From Hydractinia symbiolongicarpus (Eukaryota; Cnidaria; Hydrozoa; Anthoathecata; Hydractiniidae), in NCBI RefSeq assembly GCF_029227915.1, contig NC_079885.1:14829001-14893000 (forward strand): DNA of 64,000 bases, written 5' to 3'. The notes under the pieces are model-generated. The model was not told where the DNA came from and made no database searches. It was given only the letters and a program-made list of their open reading frames with translations. The position numbers and the translations under genes are program-made. Shown piece after piece: positions 1 to 8,783 of this stretch. Position 1 is the first letter of the stretch. Each line of letters opens with the position of its first letter.

Positions 1-68
1 TTAAGCATCGTCGTGCCGGGATAGTACTTTGATGGGGGACCGCCTGGGAATTCCTGGTGTCGTAGGCT
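1..68 (+). rRNA. 5S rRNA: 5S rRNA gene, 5' end outside window
   Basis: Positions 52-119 of the gene. Class alpha with T5 terminator. Differences from the reference gene: G65T, G81T, T101A, C102T, C106T. It carries G18A-type relatives' 3' half (compare 8096-8214). Confidence 0.93.
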
Positions 69-74
69 ATTGAC

Positions 75-79
75 TTTTT
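75..79 (+). terminator. Pol III T5 terminator (class alpha example)
   Basis: Run of five T in GACTTTTTC, starting 7 nt after the 5S end. RNA polymerase III stops at runs of four or more T. The same run follows all 34 genes that carry T101A. Confidence 0.8.
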
Positions 80-116
80 CACGTTACATTATTTATCATT
101 ACGACTGTGACGTATC

Positions 117-122
117 TTTTTT
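117..122 (+). terminator. Conserved downstream T6 run, possible backup terminator
   Basis: Six T in GTATCTTTTTTACGC, about 49 nt after the 5S end. It is kept in every spacer I read, including those whose gene-proximal T run is only three T long, so it may catch read-through transcripts. Inference from position and conservation. Confidence 0.55.
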
Positions 123-487
123 ACGCAATAGCCGCTGAGTAAATCAAGAAAGAGACATGATTACAAGTTGCTTTCCCTTCAAAACGGCTACAATCGTGCT
201 GCAATAAATGCGCCACGTCGCAAATGAATGGATTACGAGCGTCAGACAAAGAAAATGGCGATGTACTTACTTTGCTAACTAACTTTGTCATATGAAAATT
301 AAGTCTGAAAGTACCCTAGATTGCCTTCGTTGGAACTTTTTACCGGAAATCTTAAAGCGCATTATTGTCGTAAAGAATCGATAGCGCTTAAAAGGAGCTT
401 TCAAATGCACATAAACACGAACTATTTCCGATCACCCAGTCAAGAATTATGATCGTTAAAATTCGAACCATTTTCGATGTAATGTGC

Positions 488-495
488 TAATAAAT
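488..495 (+). promoter_or_regulatory. TATA-like TAATAAAT at -31 to -24
   Basis: Spaced at -31 relative to G1 of the 5S gene at 519, where several animal 5S genes have a TATA-like element. It is present at the same spacing throughout the array. Variants are CAATAAAT (many T76A genes from 43 kb on) and AAATAAAT (genes at 8665 and 9803). Confidence 0.5.
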
Positions 496-518
496 CGTAG
501 ATATCTACCCGTATGTTT

Positions 519-637
519 GTCTACGACCATACCACGATGAACACACCTGTTCTCGTCCGATCACGGAAGTTAAGCATCGTCGGGCCGGGATAGTACTTGG
601 ATGGGGGACCGCCTGGGATCTCCCGGTGTCGTAGGCT
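519..637 (+). rRNA. 5S rRNA: 5S rRNA gene (reference copy)
   Basis: 119 nt. 5S rRNA is the small RNA of the large ribosomal subunit, transcribed by Pol III from an internal promoter. Helix I pairs G1-C9 with G110-C118; helix II pairs 16-21 with 57-62; helix III uses C28, C29, G31, U32 with A45, C46, G47, G48; helix V pairs 67-71 with 104-108. The box A region is around AAGTTAAGC (49-57) and the intermediate element/box C region spans about 67-97 with TAGTACTTGGATGG. Class beta, T4 terminator. I use this copy as the window reference because the same sequence recurs at 1657 and 36399. Confidence 0.98.
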
Positions 638-1087
638 ATTGACGTTTTCACGTTACATTATTTATCATCACGACTGTGACGTATCTTTTTTACGCAATAG
701 CCGCCGAGTAAATCAAGTAAGGGACATGATTAGAAGTTTCTTTCCCTTAAAAAGGGCTACAATCTTGCTGCAATAAATGCGCCACGTCGCAAATGAATGG
801 ATTAAGAGCGTCAGATAAAGAAAATGGCGATGTAGTTACTTTGCTAATTAACTTTGTCATATGAAAATTAAGTCTGCAAGTACCCTAGATTGCTTTCGTT
901 GAAACTTTTTACCGGAAATCATAAAGCGCATTATTGTTGTAAAGAATCGATAGCGCTTAAAAAGAGCTTTCAAATGCACATAAACACGACCTATTCCGGA
1001 TGATCCAGTCAAGAAATATGACCTTTAAAGTTTGAACCATTTTCGATGTAATGTGCTAATAAATCGTAGATATCTGCCCGTTTGTTT
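638..1087 (+). other. 5S non-transcribed spacer (typical)
   Basis: Representative of all spacers in the window. In order: T4 run at 645-648, T6 run at 686-691, a central part with no ORF and no recognisable element, the AAGAATCG motif that is the LINE target in a later copy, and TAATAAAT at 1057-1064 before the next gene. Spacer variants differ by point substitutions with very few indels. Confidence 0.85.
645..648 (+). terminator. Pol III T4 terminator (class beta example)
   Basis: GACGTTTTC, four T beginning 8 nt after the 5S end. Found after 39 of the 98 genes. T4 is the shortest run normally effective for animal Pol III. Confidence 0.7.
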
Positions 1088-1206
1088 GTCTACGACCATA
1101 CTACAATGAACACACCTGCTCTTGTCCGATCACGGAAGTTAAGCATCGTCGGGCCGGGATAGTACTTGGATGGGGGACCGCCTCGGAACTCCTTGTGTCG
1201 TAGGCT
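1088..1206 (+). rRNA. 5S rRNA: 5S rRNA gene, divergent (possible pseudogene)
   Basis: 119 nt, class alpha, T5 terminator, but with C15T, G18A, T32C, C36T, G97C, T101A, C106T, G107T. G18A breaks a helix II pair, T32C a helix III pair and G107T a helix V pair, so function is doubtful. A sister copy is at 6959. Confidence 0.85.
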
Positions 1207-1656
1207 ATTGACTTTTTCACGTTACATTATGTATCATTACGACTGTGACGTATCTTTTTTACGCAATAGCCGCTGAGTAAATCAAGAAAGAGACATGATT
1301 ACAAGTTGCTTTCCCTTCAAAACGGCTAGAATCGTGTTGCAATAAATGCGCCACGTCGCAAATGAATGGATTACGAGCGTCAGACAAAGAAAATGGCGAT
1401 GTACTTACTTTGCTAACTAACTTTGTCATATGAAAATTAAGTCTGAAAGTACCCTAGATTGCCTTCGTTGGAACTTTTTACCGGAAATCTTAAAGCGCAT
1501 TATTGTCGTAAAGAATCGATAGCGCTTAAAAGGAGCTTTCAAATGCACATAAACACGAACTATTTCCGATCACCCAGTCCAGAATTATGATCGTTAAAGT
1601 TCGAACCATTTTCGATGTAATGTGCTAATAAATCGTAGATATCTACCCGTATGTTT

Positions 1657-1775
1657 GTCTACGACCATACCACGATGAACACACCTGTTCTCGTCCGATC
1701 ACGGAAGTTAAGCATCGTCGGGCCGGGATAGTACTTGGATGGGGGACCGCCTGGGATCTCCCGGTGTCGTAGGCT
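1657..1775 (+). rRNA. 5S rRNA: 5S rRNA gene
   Basis: Identical to the reference. Class beta, T4. Its downstream spacer is the one interrupted by the LINE. Confidence 0.98.
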
Positions 1776-2079
1776 ATTGACGTTTTCACGTTACATTATT
1801 TATCATCACGACTGTGACGTATCTTTTTTACGCAATAGCCGCCGAGTAAATCAAGTAAGGGACATGATTAGAAGTTTCTTTCCCTTAAAAAGGGCTACAA
1901 TCTTGCTGCAATAAATGCGCCACGTCGCAAATGAATGGATTAAGAGCGTCAGATAAAGAAAATGGCGATGTAGTTACTTTGCTAATTAACTTTGTCATAT
2001 GAAAATTAAGTCTGCAAGTACCCTAGATTGCTTTCGTTGAAACTTTTTACCGGAAATCATAAAGCGCCTTATTGTTGTA

Positions 2080-2087
2080 AAGAATCG
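2080..2087 (+). repeat. Left target-site duplication of the LINE
   Basis: AAGAATCG, repeated at 6813-6820. In uninterrupted units this motif occurs once (AAGAATCGATAGCGC). Because the LINE tail is itself (AAG)n, the true duplication may be shorter than 8 bp. Confidence 0.75.
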
Positions 2088-2140
2088 CAAATAGGCACGG
2101 GGACGTAGCAGAAACGTAGAGGACGGCAGCAGGTTGAAAG

Positions 2141-3547
2141 ATGGCGGCTAAAGATATCTTAGTAAATTACACCGAGGATATGGAAACATTAGAAGAAAGC
2201 GTTTTGCAATCTATTAAAAATATTCATGGAAGAAAGAAACGTGCAGATATGGACAGTATTATTGTTGAGTCGAAAGAATTCAGTCCAGAAAAGGTAAAAT
2301 ATACTGTTCAACGACTTTGCGATACTGATAAACTTTTTCTCATAAACAGACGAGGATTACCTAGCTATAGGATAAGTAAAAACATTTTTACTGGCAAAAT
2401 TACGAGTGTTGATAGGGAAGAAGGAGAAGATGATATCCAAGAACCAGATGAAAAAGTAGACCACCTCGATCTTCTCGCTCAGGAACTACAACAGGTTAAA
2501 AACTTTGAAGTTTTAAAAGAAATAGTTAAAATGGTATCGGACCTGAAAGAATACGTCTCGTATGAAGTCGGTAAATTAAGAAGAAATATGGTAAATGATT
2601 TGGTTGTTCACTTGAAGGAAGAAAACGATTTTTTAAAAAACGAGATAAAAGAATCTCAAAGTTTGTTGAGGGACGTTTTGTTACAAGACATAAACATAAA
2701 TAATTATGAAAAAATTAAAAACAAATCAGAAACCAATGATTGGAACGAAGTAAAGAAAGGTCCCTCGGGAAAAATAGAGAAACGATATAATAATAGATTC
2801 AGTCTTTCAAATCGGTTTAGTACACTTCAGAACGAACAAAACAACAATAATCACTATGACGCACAACCACTTACGAATAATCAAAGTTACGCACCACCAC
2901 AACCAAATAAATCTATAAGAAGACCAAATCCCGTTATTAACCTTTCTCCAGAAAGAGATCTTTTACAACATAACATCAAATCATCTGAAACCCGTAAAAA
3001 TAAAAAGAAGATTAGAATTATCAGTGATAGCATCGCAAAAGGCATAAATACTCGAGAATTCAATAATCATTTGAGAAACGGTGATGCAAGATTTAAAGTT
3101 TTTCCTGGTTCAAATATTAAAAATTTGGGTCATTACTCTCTACCAACCTTAGTAGATGAGAATCCAGAAATAGTAGTTGTGCATGTTGGAATAAACGACT
3201 TGCTGGATATAAAGAGAAATAAATCATCAGTTAATGAAATTGCAGAAAAAATAATCAAACTATCACGCGTATACATCGATCATGGCGTCGAAAAAGTTTT
3301 TATTTCAAGTGTTATTATCTGTACTCGTATTGATTTTGAGTTTATCAAATCGTTAAATCATATACTTGAGAACGAGGCAAAGAAATATGGCTATATTTTT
3401 ATCGACAATAGTAATATTATGGAATCTAATTTATGGAAAGATGGATTACATCTAATGGAAAGTGGTAAAGTTTTGTTAGCTAATAATTTCTTATTTTATA
3501 TAAATAATTTTTTAGGTCTGGATTTTATAGAAACGAATGTATACTGA
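2141..3547 (+). CDS. LINE ORF1 protein with SGNH esterase domain
   Basis: 468 aa. ORF1 proteins of this LINE group bind the element RNA; the esterase function in retrotransposition is not settled. Residues about 15-85 look like a compact helical, possibly winged-helix, domain. About 110-185 is charged and leucine-rich, a likely coiled coil. About 190-285 is a low-complexity N/Q/P-rich linker. About 290-460 is an SGNH-hydrolase fold: SDS with the likely nucleophile S297 (block I), GSN (block II), GIND at 350-353 (block III) and DGLH with D434 and H437 (block V). All catalytic positions are present. The ATG at 2141 is the first in the element and sits in a good context (AAGATGG). The end overlaps the ORF2 open frame by 40 nt. 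Confidence 0.88.
   Translation: MAAKDILVNYTEDMETLEESVLQSIKNIHGRKKRADMDSIIVESKEFSPEKVKYTVQRLCDTDKLFLINRRGLPSYRISKNIFTGKITSVDREEGEDDIQEPDEKVDHLDLLAQELQQVKNFEVLKEIVKMVSDLKEYVSYEVGKLRRNMVNDLVVHLKEENDFLKNEIKESQSLLRDVLLQDININNYEKIKNKSETNDWNEVKKGPSGKIEKRYNNRFSLSNRFSTLQNEQNNNNHYDAQPLTNNQSYAPPQPNKSIRRPNPVINLSPERDLLQHNIKSSETRKNKKKIRIISDSIAKGINTREFNNHLRNGDARFKVFPGSNIKNLGHYSLPTLVDENPEIVVVHVGINDLLDIKRNKSSVNEIAEKIIKLSRVYIDHGVEKVFISSVIICTRIDFEFIKSLNHILENEAKKYGYIFIDNSNIMESNLWKDGLHLMESGKVLLANNFLFYINNFLGLDFIETNVY
3508..3514 (+). promoter_or_regulatory. Candidate -1 frameshift slippery heptamer T TTT TTA
   Basis: In the ORF1 frame the codons read AAT TTT TTA, so the heptamer is in the register needed for a -1 slip. 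The ORF2 frame is closed by TAA at 3505-3507 and opens exactly here. A slip would fuse ORF1 (minus its last 11 residues) to ORF2. I do not see an obvious strong downstream stem or pseudoknot by eye. Confidence 0.6.
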
Positions 3548-6500
3548 TTTCTGATAGGATAAGCACTGAACTTACGGCATCCTGCTCCCAGGGTGTAACA
3601 CATCCATATGGGGTTACTTCTTCTGAATGCAATAAGGAATTAAATGATCAATTTGAGACTGACCAATCACATGATTCTACATATAATTTACAAAATTCTC
3701 TGAAAAATGTCTGTGATATTAGAATCAAAAATCCTTTCAATCTATTGATAGGATATTTGAATATAAATAGTTTAAGGAAAAAAATAATTGACTTAAGGGA
3801 AATCTTTGTGAAATTTGCTCCAGATTATTTTGTATTATCTGAAACAAAATTAGATAGTACTTTTCCAAATAGTCAATTTACTATTGATGATTATGAATTA
3901 AGATCTAGAAAAGGTCGGGATAAAAATGGGGGTGGGCTAATTGAGTATGTAAAAAAGGGAGTGGTTTGTAAGCAAATAAACATAGCTAACCTTACAAGTA
4001 ATGAAATTATATGTTCTGAGCTAAACGTCAGAAACAAAAAATGGACTATTATCACCCTTTATCGTCCACCACGTCATTCTAATCTTCAAAGTTTCTTTGA
4101 AGATTTGGAGAAAATTCTAAACAAAACACTCTCATTTTGTGATAACATCATTGTGATGGGGGACATAAACATTGATACTCATAATAAAAATGAAATAATA
4201 AATTATCATTACATAACTTCTCTTTGCGATACTTTTGACCTAAAAAACTTAGTCAAAGACAAAACATGTTTTGCAAGTGAACAAGGAACATCAATTGATG
4301 TTATTTTAACAAATAAACAAAGGTCTTTTCAAAACACTATGGTTACTGAGACTGGACTCAGTGACCATCATCTGATGATTACAACTTTCCTAAGATCTCA
4401 TCTGGTAAGATTGAAACCAAAACTAATTGTTTATAGAAGTAACAGAAAGTTTGATAAGAGAAAGTTTCTTTCTGATGTTAGGAATACACGTTTTGATTTT
4501 AATGAAAATGACCCTGCTTCAAATTACGACCACTTGACAAAAACGTTTAGTTCTATTATTGAAAAGCATGCCCCGTTAAAACAGAAACTGCTCAGGGGAA
4601 ATGAAGCACCTTTTATGAATAAAGAACTTAGGCAAGCCATTTATACCAGGTCAAGATTTAAAAACCGATACAATAAAGATCCTACTGAAGAAAACAAGAT
4701 TAACTATAAAAAACAACGAAATAAGTGTGTTGGACTCAGAAAGAAAGCCATAAAAATGTATTTTAAAAATGTTATAGATTCTGGGATTGTAGAAAATAAA
4801 ACTTTTTGGAAAACTATTAAGCCGTTTATAACCAATAAAAGTGGTTTGAACAATGATAACATTATGATTATCAAAGATGGTGCTCAGATAACCAATGACA
4901 GTGAGCTTGCTGAATTATTTAATGAACACTATATTAACATTGTAGAAAAAAGTAGTGGAACCAAGCCAATATCAATTGATTATCGAAATTCCTTAGACAA
5001 AGAGAGACTAATTAATGAGATAATTAAAACATACGAGAGTCATCCGAGTATTGTCAAAATTAAAGCCTGCAACGAAAATATAAATTTTTTTAACTTTGAG
5101 GAGGTAGATGACAACACAATCAAAAAACTTTTTACTAATTTAAACATAAATTCCTCTCCAGGTAGAGACAAAATACCCCCAAAGCTTGTGAAGTTAGCTA
5201 GTGAATATCTGATTGGCCCATTGAAAAATGCTATAAACAGCAGCATAAAATTGAATATTTTTCCCGATGGAGCCAAACGTGCAACGGTAGCACCTCTTGA
5301 CAAAGGAGGCAAAGACAAACATAGCATTAAAAATTTTAGACCTGTCAGTTGTTTGAATGTATTTTCAAAATTCTATGAAAACATAATGAAGGATCAAATC
5401 ATGTCTTTCATAGAATCGAAACTTTCAATATTTTTGTCAGCCTATCGGAAAAACTATAACACACAGCATGTCTTAATTCGTTTACTAGAAGAATGGAAAA
5501 AAAAACTTGATAAGAATTACGTGGTTGGTGCAGTCTTAATGGATCTATCAAAAGCATTCGATTGTGTGCCACATGATTTACTAATCGCTAAACTTGAGGC
5601 ATATGGATTTGAAATTAATGCCCTGAAATTTGTCCTGTCATACCTAACAAATAGAGAACAATCTACTCGTATAAACGGACACTACAGTCTTTTCCAAATG
5701 ATTCTTTCAGGCGTGCCGCAAGGATCAATCTTAGGCCCGATAATTTTTAATATTTTTCTTAACGATATTTTTCTTTTTATAACCAGAAGTGACCTACACA
5801 ACTATGCTGATGATAATACATTGTCAAGCTTTTCCAATTCAATTCCAAACCTCATTAAAATTTTAGAAGGTGAGTCTGAGCAGGCGTTAGCATGGCTACA
5901 TGAAAATAAAATGATTGCTAACCCTGACAAATTTCAATGCATTATAATCAGCAAAGATAGGATAGAAAACACAAGTAGTAAACTGATAAGAATCGGAGAT
6001 AAAAACATATATTCGCAAGACACAGTCAAACTGTTAGGAGTTAAAATTGACAATAACCTTAGATTTGATCAGCACTTAAATGAGGTTTGCAAGAAAGCAT
6101 CTGCGCAACTAAATGCTTTGTATAGATTTAAAAACATACTTCCTTTTAAAGCTAAGAGTGTCTTAGCAGAAAGTTTTGTGTATTCAAACTTTAACTACTG
6201 TCCACTTATTTGGAATTTCTCATCTTCAAAATCACTTTCTAGGGTCGAAAAACTCCATAAGCGAGCCCTAAAATTTGTAGATAGCGGATATTCAGAGAGA
6301 AAAGAAAGGTACATTTCTACCAAGAACAAAAGTAACTACATGAAAATTATGCGAATACGAAATCTATGTATAGAGATTTTTAAATCTCTTAATAATTTAA
6401 ATCCGCCATTTATGTTAGACATCTTTCAACGCAGCGAAACAAACAGGCCAGTACGAAGTCAATATTTAAATAATCTTAAAACATTGAACTTTAATACAAA

Positions 6501-6654
6501 AAATTTTGGGGAAAAATGTCTTCGCTCATTGGGGCCTAAAATTTGGAATACTTTACCTTCCGAATTGAAAAGTTGTAACAGCCTTAAAAAATTTAAAACG
6601 AAACTAAAGGAGTATGATTTCAGTCACTCGGTCTATTTAAATATTTTTTCTTAA
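3508..6654 (+). CDS. LINE ORF2 endonuclease-reverse transcriptase
   Basis: Open frame of 1048 codons. It nicks target DNA and reverse-transcribes the element RNA from the nick (target-primed reverse transcription). EN domain from about residue 81: NIN near its start, SETKLD, YRPP, MGDIN, then SIDVILTN and SDHH. RT domain: GRDKIPP, NFRPVS, motif A MDLSKAFD with D679, motif B SGVPQGSILGP, motif C YADD at 766-769, then LLGVKID. The C-terminal part has the WN-LP-FK pattern common in this group. No RNase H or CCHC knuckle seen. No in-frame ATG exists before 4156 (residue 217, inside EN), so translation probably depends on frameshifting from ORF1, or on a non-AUG start such as TTG at 3745. Start given is the first codon after the upstream stop. 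Confidence 0.9.
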   Translation, partial: FFRSGFYRNECILISDRISTELTASCSQGVTHPYGVTSSECNKELNDQFETDQSHDSTYNLQNSLKNVCDIRIKNPFNLLIGYLNINSLRKKIIDLREIFVKFAPDYFVLSETKLDSTFPNSQFTIDDYELRSRKGRDKNGGGLIEYVKKGVVCKQINIANLTSNEIICSELNVRNKKWTIITLYRPPRHSNLQSFFEDLEKILNKTLSFCDNIIVMGDINIDTHNKNEIINYHYITSLCDTFDLKNLVKDKTCFASEQGTSIDVILTNKQRSFQNTMVTETGLSDHHLMITTFLRSHLVRLKPKLIVYRSNRKFDKRKFLSDVRNTRFDFNENDPASNYDHLTKTFSSIIEKHAPLKQKLLRGNEAPFMNKELRQAIYTRSRFKNRYNKDPTEENKINYKKQRNKCVGLRKKAIKMYFKNVIDSGIVENKTFWKTIKPFITNKSGLNNDNIMIIKDGAQITNDSELAELFNEHYINIVEKSSGTKPISIDYRNSLDKERLINEIIKTYESHPSIVKIKACNENINFFNFEEVDDNTIKKLFTNLNINSSPGRDKIPPKLVKLASEYLIGPLKNAINSSIKLNIFPDGAKRATVAPLDKGGKDKHSIKNFRPVSCLNVFSKFYENIMKDQIMSFIESKLSIFLSAYRKNYNTQHVLIRLLEEWKKKLDKNYVVGAVLMDLSKAFDCVPHDLLIAKLEAYGFEINALKFVLSYLTNREQSTRINGHYSLFQMILSGVPQGSILGPIIFNIFLNDIFLFITRSDLHNYADDNTLSSFSNSIPNLIKILEGESEQALAWLHENKMIANPDKFQCIIISKDRIENTSSKLIRIGDKNIYSQDTVKLLGVKIDNNLRFDQHLNEVCKKASAQLNALYRFKNILPFKAKSVLAESFVYSNFNYCPLIWNFSSSKSLSRVEKLHKRALKFVDSGYSERKERYISTKNKSNYMKIMRIRNLCIEIFKSLNNLNPPFMLDIFQRSETNRPVRSQYLNNLKTLNFNTKNFGEKCLRSLGPKIWNTLPSELKSCNSLKKFKTKLKEYDFSHSVYLNIFS

Positions 6655-6797
6655 TTTTTATACATTTTTCATAAAACCATAAACAAATTTTTGTCGGATT
6701 TGATTAGTTTCCTGTATATTTATAAGTATGTATTTATTTATTTTTTTATATCAGGAAGCTATATGTACATAGTTATTTCTCCGACGTTAAATAAATT
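6655..6797 (+). other. LINE 3' UTR
   Basis: AT-rich, no ORF. AATAAA at 6790-6795 lies just before the AAG tail and could be a polyadenylation signal. The 3' UTR probably carries the RNA feature recognised by ORF2 protein, but no specific stem is evident by eye. Confidence 0.7.
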
Positions 6798-6815
6798 AAG
6801 AAGAAGAAGAAGAAG
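6798..6815 (+). repeat. (AAG)6 LINE tail
   Basis: Six AAG units joined directly to AATCG of the target. The last unit can equally be read as part of the target-site duplication. Confidence 0.9.
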
Positions 6816-6820
6816 AATCG
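6813..6820 (+). repeat. Right target-site duplication of the LINE
   Basis: AAGAATCG followed by ATAGCGC, continuing the interrupted spacer in register: removing 4733 bp restores the 569-bp spacing between the 5S genes at 1657 and 6959. Confidence 0.75.
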
Positions 6821-6958
6821 ATAGCGCTTAAAAAGAGCTTTCAAATGCACATAAACACGACCTATTCCGGATGATCCAGTCAAGAAATATGACCTTTAAA
6901 GTTTGAACCATTTTCGATGTAATGTGCTAATAAATCGTAGATATCTGCCCGTTTGTTT

Positions 6959-7077
6959 GTCTACGACCATACTACAATGAACACACCTGCTCTTGTCCGA
7001 TCACGGAAGTTAAGCATCGTCGGGCCGGGATAGTACTTTGATGGGGGACCGCCTCGGAACTCCTTGTGTCGTAGGCT
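6959..7077 (+). rRNA. 5S rRNA: 5S rRNA gene, divergent (possible pseudogene)
   Basis: Same eight changes as the copy at 1088 plus G81T. Class alpha, T5; the bases before the terminator read CTTTTGAC instead of CTATTGAC, adding a T4 run right at the gene end. Confidence 0.84.
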
Positions 7078-7527
7078 TTTGACTTTTTCACGTTACATTA
7101 TGTATCATTACGACTGTGACGTATCTTTTTTACGCAATAGCCGCTGAGTAAATCAAGAAAGAGACATGATTACAAGTTGCTTTCCCTTCAAAACGGCTAG
7201 AATCGTGTTGCAATAAATGCGCCACGTCGCAAATGAATGGATTACCAGCGTCAGACAAAGAAAATGGCGATATACTTACTTTGCTAACTAACTTTGTCAT
7301 ATGAAAATTAAATCTGAAAGTACCCTAGATTGCCTTCGTTGGAACTTTTTACCGGAAATCTTAAAGCGCATTATTGTCGTAAAGAATCGATAGCGCTTAA
7401 AAGGAGCTTTCAAATGCACATAAACACGAACTATTTCCGATCACCCAGTCAAGAATTATGATCTTTAAAGTTCGAACCATTTTCGATGTAATGTGCTAAT
7501 AAATCGTAGATATCTACCCGTATGTTT

Positions 7528-7645
7528 GTCTACGACCATACCACGATGAACACACCTGTTCTCGTCCGATCACGGAAGTTAAGCATCGTCGGGCCGGGAT
7601 AGTACTTGGATGGGGTCCGCCTGGGATCTCCCGGTGTCGTAGGCT
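7528..7645 (+). rRNA. 5S rRNA: 5S rRNA gene, 118 nt
   Basis: One G of the G5 run (85-89) is deleted and A90 is T. Class beta, T4. One of only two length changes seen inside the array units. Confidence 0.92.
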
Positions 7646-8095
7646 ATTGACGTTTTCACGTTACATTATTTATCATCACGACTGTGACGTATCTTTTTTA
7701 CGCAATAGCCGCCGAGTAAATCAAGTAAGGGACATGATTAGAAGTTTTTTTCCTTTACAAAGGGCTACAATCTTGCTGCAATAAATGCGCCACGTCGCAA
7801 ATGAATGGATTAAGAGCGTCAGATAAAGAAAATGGCGATGTAGTTACTTTGCTAATTAACTTTGTCATATGAAAATTAAGTCTGCAAGTACCCTAGATTG
7901 CTTTCGTTGGAACTTTTTACCGGAAATCATAAAGCGCATTATTGTTGTAAAGAATCGATAGCGCTTAAAAAGAGCTTTCAAATGCACATAAACACGATCT
8001 ATTCCGGATGATCCAGTCAAGAAATATGACCCTTAAAGTTTGAACCATTTTCGATGTAATGTGCTAATAAATCGTAGATATCTGCCCGTTTGTTT

Positions 8096-8214
8096 GTCTA
8101 CGACCATACCACAATGAACACACCTGTTCTCGTCCGATCACGGAAGTTAAGCATCGTCGGGCCGGGATAGTACTTTGATGGGGGACCGCCTGGGAATTCC
8201 TGGTGTCGTTGGCT
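8096..8214 (+). rRNA. 5S rRNA: 5S rRNA gene
   Basis: Class alpha, T5. G18A, G81T, T101A, C102T, C106T, A115T; G18A breaks helix II and A115T breaks the U4-A115 pair of helix I. Confidence 0.92.
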
Positions 8215-8664
8215 ATTGACTTTTTCACGTTACATTATTTATCATTACGACTGTGACGTATCTTTTTTACGCAATAGCCGCTGAGTAAATCAAGAAAGAG
8301 ACATGATTACAAGTTGCTTTCCCTTCAAAACGGCTACAATCGTGCTGCAATAAATGCGCCACGTCGCAAATGAATGGATTACGAGCGTCAGACAAAGAAA
8401 ATGGCGATGTACTTACTTTGCTAACTAACTTTGTCATATGAAAATTAAGTCTGAAAGTACCCTAGATTGCCTTCGTTGGAACTTTTTACCGGAAATCTTA
8501 AAGCGCATTATTGTCGTAAAGAATCGATAGCGCTTAAAAGGAGCTTTCAAATGCACATAAACACGAACTATTTCCGATCACCCAGTCAAGAATTATGATC
8601 TTTAAAGTTCGAACCATTTTCGATGTAATGTGCAAATAAATCGTAGATATCTACCCGTATGTTT

Positions 8665-8783
8665 GTCTACGACCATACCACGATGAACACACCTGTTCTC
8701 GTCCGATCACGGAAGTTAAGCATCGTCGGGCCGGGATAGTACTTGGATGGTGGACCGCCTGGGATCTCCTGGTGGCGTTGGCT
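8665..8783 (+). rRNA. 5S rRNA: 5S rRNA gene
   Basis: Class beta, T4. G87T, C106T, T111G, A115T; the last two break helix I pairs. Upstream element is AAATAAAT. Confidence 0.92.

Larger units (their letters stand above)
1..2087 (+). repeat. 5S rDNA tandem array, left segment
   Basis: Four 569-bp units (the first cut by the window edge), each a 5S gene followed by about 450 bp of spacer. The units at 519-1087 and 1088-1656 form a dimer that is repeated from 1657, where the second copy is split by the LINE. Spacers contain no ORF; they hold T-run terminators after the gene and a TAATAAAT motif 31 bp before the next gene. Confidence 0.97.
2088..6812 (+). mobile_element. Complete-looking CR1/L2-group non-LTR retrotransposon in a 5S spacer
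   Basis: About 4.7 kb, in the same orientation as 5S transcription. Order: 53-bp GC-richer 5' UTR, ORF1 with SGNH esterase, ORF2 with endonuclease and reverse transcriptase, short AT-rich 3' UTR with AATAAA at 6790-6795, then an (AAG)n tail. Both ORFs are open with no frameshift or stop inside the conserved domains, so the copy could be recent or active. The ORF1 esterase, lack of a visible RNase H domain and microsatellite-like tail fit the CR1/L2/Daphne group; exact clade is uncertain. The sister dimer at 519-1656 has no insertion, so the LINE entered after that duplication. Confidence 0.93.

Noticed and set aside
3508-3514. Slippery heptamer considered as a sign of viral origin
   Set aside because: The same heptamer is used by some retroviruses, but the ORF2 domains are clearly LINE EN and RT, there are no LTRs, protease or integrase, and a 7-mer is not evidence of relatedness.
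5040-5327. 95-aa minus-strand ORF
   Set aside because: Lies wholly inside the reverse transcriptase region of LINE ORF2 and has no recognisable domain.
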